Of a stretch of DNA of 9,215 nucleotides, positions 6,880-9,215 are shown in pieces. How positions within the stretch are numbered: the stretch's first letter is position 1; each line of letters opens with the position of its first letter. Under the pieces are notes generated by a model. The model had not been told where the DNA came from, did not search any database, and worked only from the letters and a program-made list of their open reading frames with translations. This DNA comes from an uncultured delta proteobacterium. GTDB lineage: Bacteria > UBA10199 > GCA-002796325 > 1-14-0-20-49-13. The position numbers were made by a program, and so were the translations under genes. The stretch covers positions 1 to 9,215 of the forward strand of contig CAIPVD010000125.1 in the NCBI GenBank assembly GCA_903868375.1, in the 5' to 3' direction.

Positions 6880-7989
6880 CTAAAAGGATAGATATCTATT
6901 CGCCTTTGAAAGGCGGACGCCGACCTTACCTAACGCGCCGATCGAACGGATGCGCGAAGACTTGCGCTGCTCGATGATCCTTGCGGCAGTGATGTGCCCG
7001 ATACCCGGCACCTTCAGCAACTCTTCCTTCGGGGCTCGGTTCACGTTTATGGGAAAAATATCGGAGTGACGCTCCGCCCACGCTTCTTTTGGATCTCTTT
7101 CCAGCGAGAGGTTCCCGTCGGAACCGAAAACAACATCGGCTTCCTTGAAACCATACTTTCGAACCAGGAAATCGACCTGATAGAGGCGATGTTCGCGCAT
7201 TAGAGGAACCGGCGGCAACGTCATTCCCGCATTCTGCTGATACGCGCTGAAATATATCCGGTGCATGTTAAGGCGGTCGTACATTCCGCACATATATTTA
7301 ACGATCTCCGCATCTTTCTCACCTGCCGCGCCCACGATGAACTGGGTCGTCTGCTTCACGCGTTCGTATCTCTCGCCCTTGCCCGTTAACCTGCTTATCA
7401 ACTTTATCGGCTCGACGATATCGCGCAGAAAATCCTTCTTGGAAGAAAGGCGCGCCATATTCTTCTCGCCCGGCGTCTCTATATTGAGCGAAACCGCGCT
7501 AGAAAGCGAAACCGCTTCGGTGATCGCCGATTCGCTGGCGCCGGGAATAACCTTAAGATGAATATATCCTCTAAAATGATGCTTCTTCCGAAGAATGCTG
7601 GCGGTGGCGTTTAGCCGCGCCATTGCGACATCGGGCGTGCCGGTAACGCCGGAGCTTAAGAACAGGCCGAAGACCTTTCGCTTGTTGTAATAATCCATGA
7701 AGACCTTGGCGGTTTCGTCGGGGCTTAAAGCCACACGCTGCACATCGTTTTGTTCACGCAGAGGACAATACTTGCAATCGTTCTTACAGCCGTTGGAGAT
7801 GAGCGTTTTAAACAGGATAGAACTCCCGCCGTTCGGAAGCGTGACCGGATAGATCCAATTACCATCTTTGCTACGTTTACGGTGTTCTTCCTTCGATGAG
7901 CCGCAGGCACAGGCGAGGTCGTACTGCGCATCCGTCGAAAGGATCTCCAACTTCTTCTGAATATCCGGTTTTTGGATGATGAGCGCCAT
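6880..7989 (-). CDS. Radical SAM protein with C-terminal helix-hairpin-helix, DNA modification/repair type
   Basis: The predicted protein has 369 residues. Numbered from the ATG at 7989, the cluster motif CKNDCKYC gives C68-x3-C72-x2-C75, the [4Fe-4S] site that cleaves S-adenosylmethionine. LFLSSGVTGTPD, GYIHLKVIPGA, VSLNIETPGE and TTQFIVGAAGEKD follow the order of strands in the TIM-barrel of the family annotated as putative DNA modification/repair radical SAM proteins. The conserved LMREHRLYQVDFLVRKYGF and INVNRAPKEELLKVPGIG segments follow. The last includes a helix-hairpin-helix (LLKVPGIGHITAARII, about 324-339), a DNA-contacting fold. The substrate is unknown. The frame extends upstream to ATG 8001 and GTG 8046, but the family usually starts close to KLEILSTDAQYD, so I chose 7989. 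No uracil-DNA-glycosylase-like partner gene, which often accompanies this family, is in the window. It is probably the first gene of the kor operon. Confidence 0.88.
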   Translation of the reverse strand: MALIIQKPDIQKKLEILSTDAQYDLACACGSSKEEHRKRSKDGNWIYPVTLPNGGSSILFKTLISNGCKNDCKYCPLREQNDVQRVALSPDETAKVFMDYYNKRKVFGLFLSSGVTGTPDVAMARLNATASILRKKHHFRGYIHLKVIPGASESAITEAVSLSSAVSLNIETPGEKNMARLSSKKDFLRDIVEPIKLISRLTGKGERYERVKQTTQFIVGAAGEKDAEIVKYMCGMYDRLNMHRIYFSAYQQNAGMTLPPVPLMREHRLYQVDFLVRKYGFKEADVVFGSDGNLSLERDPKEAWAERHSDIFPINVNRAPKEELLKVPGIGHITAARIIEQRKSSRIRSIGALGKVGVRLSKANRYLSF

Positions 7990-8042
7990 TAATTCGCCCA
8001 TAGCATATCTTAGAATCCCGACGCAACACCCGAACCATTTTC

Positions 8043-8057
8043 GCACCTCGTAGGTGC
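8043..8057 (-). promoter_or_regulatory. Inverted repeat in the leader of the radical SAM gene
   Basis: GCACCT and AGGTGC form a perfect 6-base inverted repeat around CGT. It lies about 54 bases upstream of the chosen start and downstream of a TATAAT box. It could be a small leader hairpin or an operator half-site pair. The structure is short and could be chance. Confidence 0.25.
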
Positions 8058-8087
8058 ATAAAGCGGTTATAAGTGCTTAAAATGGCC

Positions 8088-8116
8088 ATTATAAGAAAAC
8101 GCCGCCTGAGCAAAAA
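8088..8116 (-). promoter_or_regulatory. Candidate promoter of the radical SAM-kor operon
   Basis: A perfect TATAAT (8093-8088, minus strand) lies about 100 bases upstream of the chosen start of the radical SAM gene. The region 17 bases further upstream is TTTTTG (8116-8111), a poor -35. The element borders the divergent promoter-like element at 8121, so both genes would be driven from the same short region. Confidence 0.4.
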
Positions 8117-8120
8117 TAGT

Positions 8121-8150
8121 TAGCAACTTATTTGCCAAAAACGCGATAAC
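8121..8150 (+). promoter_or_regulatory. Promoter-like element TAGCAACTTATTT-N11-GATAAC
   Basis: Second copy of the element at 1809-1838. The first 13 bases are identical and CGATAA lies at exactly the same distance. If GATAAC acts as -10, transcription would start near 8157, about 30 bases before the ATG at 8189 and upstream of its AGGAGG. A further TAGCAA lies at 8156-8161. Confidence 0.45.
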
Positions 8151-8177
8151 ATGGTTAGCAAGAAACATTAGAAAAAT

Positions 8178-8183
8178 AGGAGG
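8178..8183 (+). promoter_or_regulatory. Strong ribosome binding site of the 81-residue gene
   Basis: AGGAGG, a complete Shine-Dalgarno core, lies 5 bases before the ATG at 8189. It is the strongest such site in the window and a main reason to accept this small gene. Confidence 0.75.
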
Positions 8184-8188
8184 ATAAC

Positions 8189-8434
8189 ATGTCGGACACC
8201 GTTCAGAAGATAGAATTTCGATGCGAACATTTTAACACGGAAACGTACAAAATGGAGGAAGAAAGCATTGACGAGTGCAACTATCGCGCGCAAACATGGG
8301 CGAACGATTTCCAAAAGAAATTTGACATGATATGCACTCTTAAATCGTGGGATGCCGGTCATCCGAGATTGATCGATGTTACGTGTGATTTTGTTCCACA
8401 GCAACAAAGCAGCGTTCGTTGGCAGACCATTTAG
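8189..8434 (+). CDS. Unrecognised 81-residue cysteine-containing small protein
   Basis: I do not recognise the family. The protein is hydrophilic, with no signal peptide or membrane segment, so it is probably cytoplasmic. Four cysteines occur singly (FRCEHF, DECNYR, MICTLK, VTCDFV) and do not form a classical CxxC motif. The acidic segment MEEESIDE and aromatic residues (W38, F41, F45, W54, W78) suggest a small folded domain with a central helix (NYRAQTWANDFQKKFDMI). The AGGAGG ribosome binding site and the upstream element shared with the gene at 1858 support real expression. It ends 55 bases before the protease gene on the same strand; co-transcription is possible. No function can be proposed. 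Confidence 0.7.
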   Translation: MSDTVQKIEFRCEHFNTETYKMEEESIDECNYRAQTWANDFQKKFDMICTLKSWDAGHPRLIDVTCDFVPQQQSSVRWQTI

Positions 8435-8489
8435 CATGATCACTTAATATCTCTTGAAATTACGCGCACATTCATCTAAATAGTGGTTC

Positions 8490-9215
8490 ATGAAAAAATA
8501 TCTTTTGCTCCTTATCATTCTAGTCATCCCGTTAACCAACTTGTCGGCGGAGAAAGACAAGAATTTTCACTTATCTTCCACACAGTTAACGCCGCGGGTC
8601 TTGAGCTATATCAAAGATAATTATATAGACCAATCTCGTATCGTCCCGTTCGAAATGCTCAAGAACGCGCTTAACCAGATGCAAAAGAGCGCCGCAGAAA
8701 TTCTCGTAACATTCGATGGTGGAAATAAGTTCACGGTAACGGTCGATCAGGCGGTCAAAAAATTCAATCCCAAGTCGCTAAATAACCTTTCCGACCTTTG
8801 GGCAACGCTCAAGGAAGTTTATACGTTCATCGAAGTTCATTACCACGGTTCTGTCGAACAGAAGGATCTCGAATACGTTGCGATCGACGGCATGCTTGAA
8901 ACGCTCGATCCGCATTCCGACCTGTTAACTCCGAAGATCTTTAAAGAGTTCAAGATCGGCACGAAGGGAAAGTTCGGCGGCATAGGCATCGTCATCGGTT
9001 CCAAAGAAGGCGAGCTTACTATCATCTCGCCGATCGAAGGGACTCCTGCTTGGAAGGCGGGGCTTAAAGCGCAGGATAAGATTTTGCAGATCGGCAACCA
9101 ATCGACCGTTAATATGACACTAACTGAAGCGGTCGAGCAATTACGCGGTGACGTCGGCACTTCCGTTACAATATTAGTCGAACGCAAAGGCAAGCCCGCG
9201 CCGTTCAGCGTCACG
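8490..9215 (+). CDS. Periplasmic carboxyl-terminal processing protease, S41 family (3' end cut by window edge)
   Basis: Partial gene: 242 codons are visible to the right edge. Residues 1-20 are a signal peptide (MKKY, a hydrophobic run, then NLSA), so the enzyme acts in the periplasm. Residues 21-125 are an unusually long N-terminal extension. AIDGMLETLDPHSDLLTP (131-148) and KFGGIGIVI (161-169) are hallmark segments of CtpA/Prc-type proteases. A PDZ domain covers about 162-238 (GELTIISPIEGTPAWKAGLKAQDKILQI, LRGDVGTSVTILVER) and would recognise the C-termini of substrates. The catalytic Ser/Lys domain lies beyond the window, so activity cannot be judged. The extension followed by AIDGMLETLDPHS resembles the version I know from deltaproteobacteria and myxobacteria. 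The ribosome binding site before ATG 8490 is weak (AGTGG), and no clear promoter is seen in the 55-base gap. Confidence 0.93.
   Translation, partial: MKKYLLLLIILVIPLTNLSAEKDKNFHLSSTQLTPRVLSYIKDNYIDQSRIVPFEMLKNALNQMQKSAAEILVTFDGGNKFTVTVDQAVKKFNPKSLNNLSDLWATLKEVYTFIEVHYHGSVEQKDLEYVAIDGMLETLDPHSDLLTPKIFKEFKIGTKGKFGGIGIVIGSKEGELTIISPIEGTPAWKAGLKAQDKILQIGNQSTVNMTLTEAVEQLRGDVGTSVTILVERKGKPAPFSVT

Noticed and set aside
7990..8046. Longer radical SAM protein from GTG 8046 or ATG 8001
   Set aside because: The extra residues are not like the family N-terminus, and neither start has a convincing ribosome binding site. The exact start remains uncertain.
8454..8482. TTGAAA with TAAATA as a promoter for the S41 protease
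   Set aside because: The -10 matches only three of six positions and ends 7 bases before the ATG, leaving no leader.

Overview
This window looks like chromosomal DNA of a Gram-negative, probably anaerobic or facultatively anaerobic bacterium, packed with genes and with no sign of mobile elements, CRISPR, tRNA or rRNA. Base composition is about half GC throughout. The S41 protease has the long N-terminal extension I associate with deltaproteobacterial and myxobacterial relatives, and CSLREA/choice-of-anchor-Q beta-helix proteins are common in the same groups. I therefore lean towards a Deltaproteobacteria-like lineage, but this is only an inference from protein style.

Layout. (1) Positions 1-1651, minus strand: a secreted right-handed beta-helix surface protein, cut by the left edge just after its C-terminal GAFE motif. 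(2) 1652-1857: a divergent intergenic region with promoter-like elements on both strands. (3) 1858-3861, plus strand: an unrecognised 177-residue protein with CxC and CxxC pairs, then glutamyl-tRNA synthetase (gltX). (4) 3858-7989, minus strand: four colinear genes that read, in transcription order, radical SAM DNA modification/repair-type protein, KorA (gamma-alpha fusion), KorB, and a small cold-shock-domain-like protein. Its stop codon overlaps that of gltX tail to tail. (5) 8189-9215, plus strand: an unrecognised 81-residue protein with a very strong ribosome binding site, then the N-terminal 242 residues of a periplasmic carboxyl-terminal processing protease cut by the right edge.

How the genes work together. 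KorA and KorB form a 2-oxoacid:ferredoxin oxidoreductase, most likely for 2-oxoglutarate, which links carbon metabolism to low-potential electrons. Their start and stop codons overlap (ATGA), so they are probably translationally coupled. The radical SAM protein needs low-potential electrons for its cluster, and ferredoxin reduced by Kor could supply them; that link is an inference from gene order. The beta-helix protein and the protease both carry signal peptides and belong to the cell envelope.

The least expected observation is a shared 30-base promoter-like element, TAGCAACTTATTT followed 11 bases later by CGATAA at identical spacing, upstream of both unrecognised small genes. A weaker relative sits upstream of the beta-helix gene. 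I did not find a clearly new multi-gene system here.
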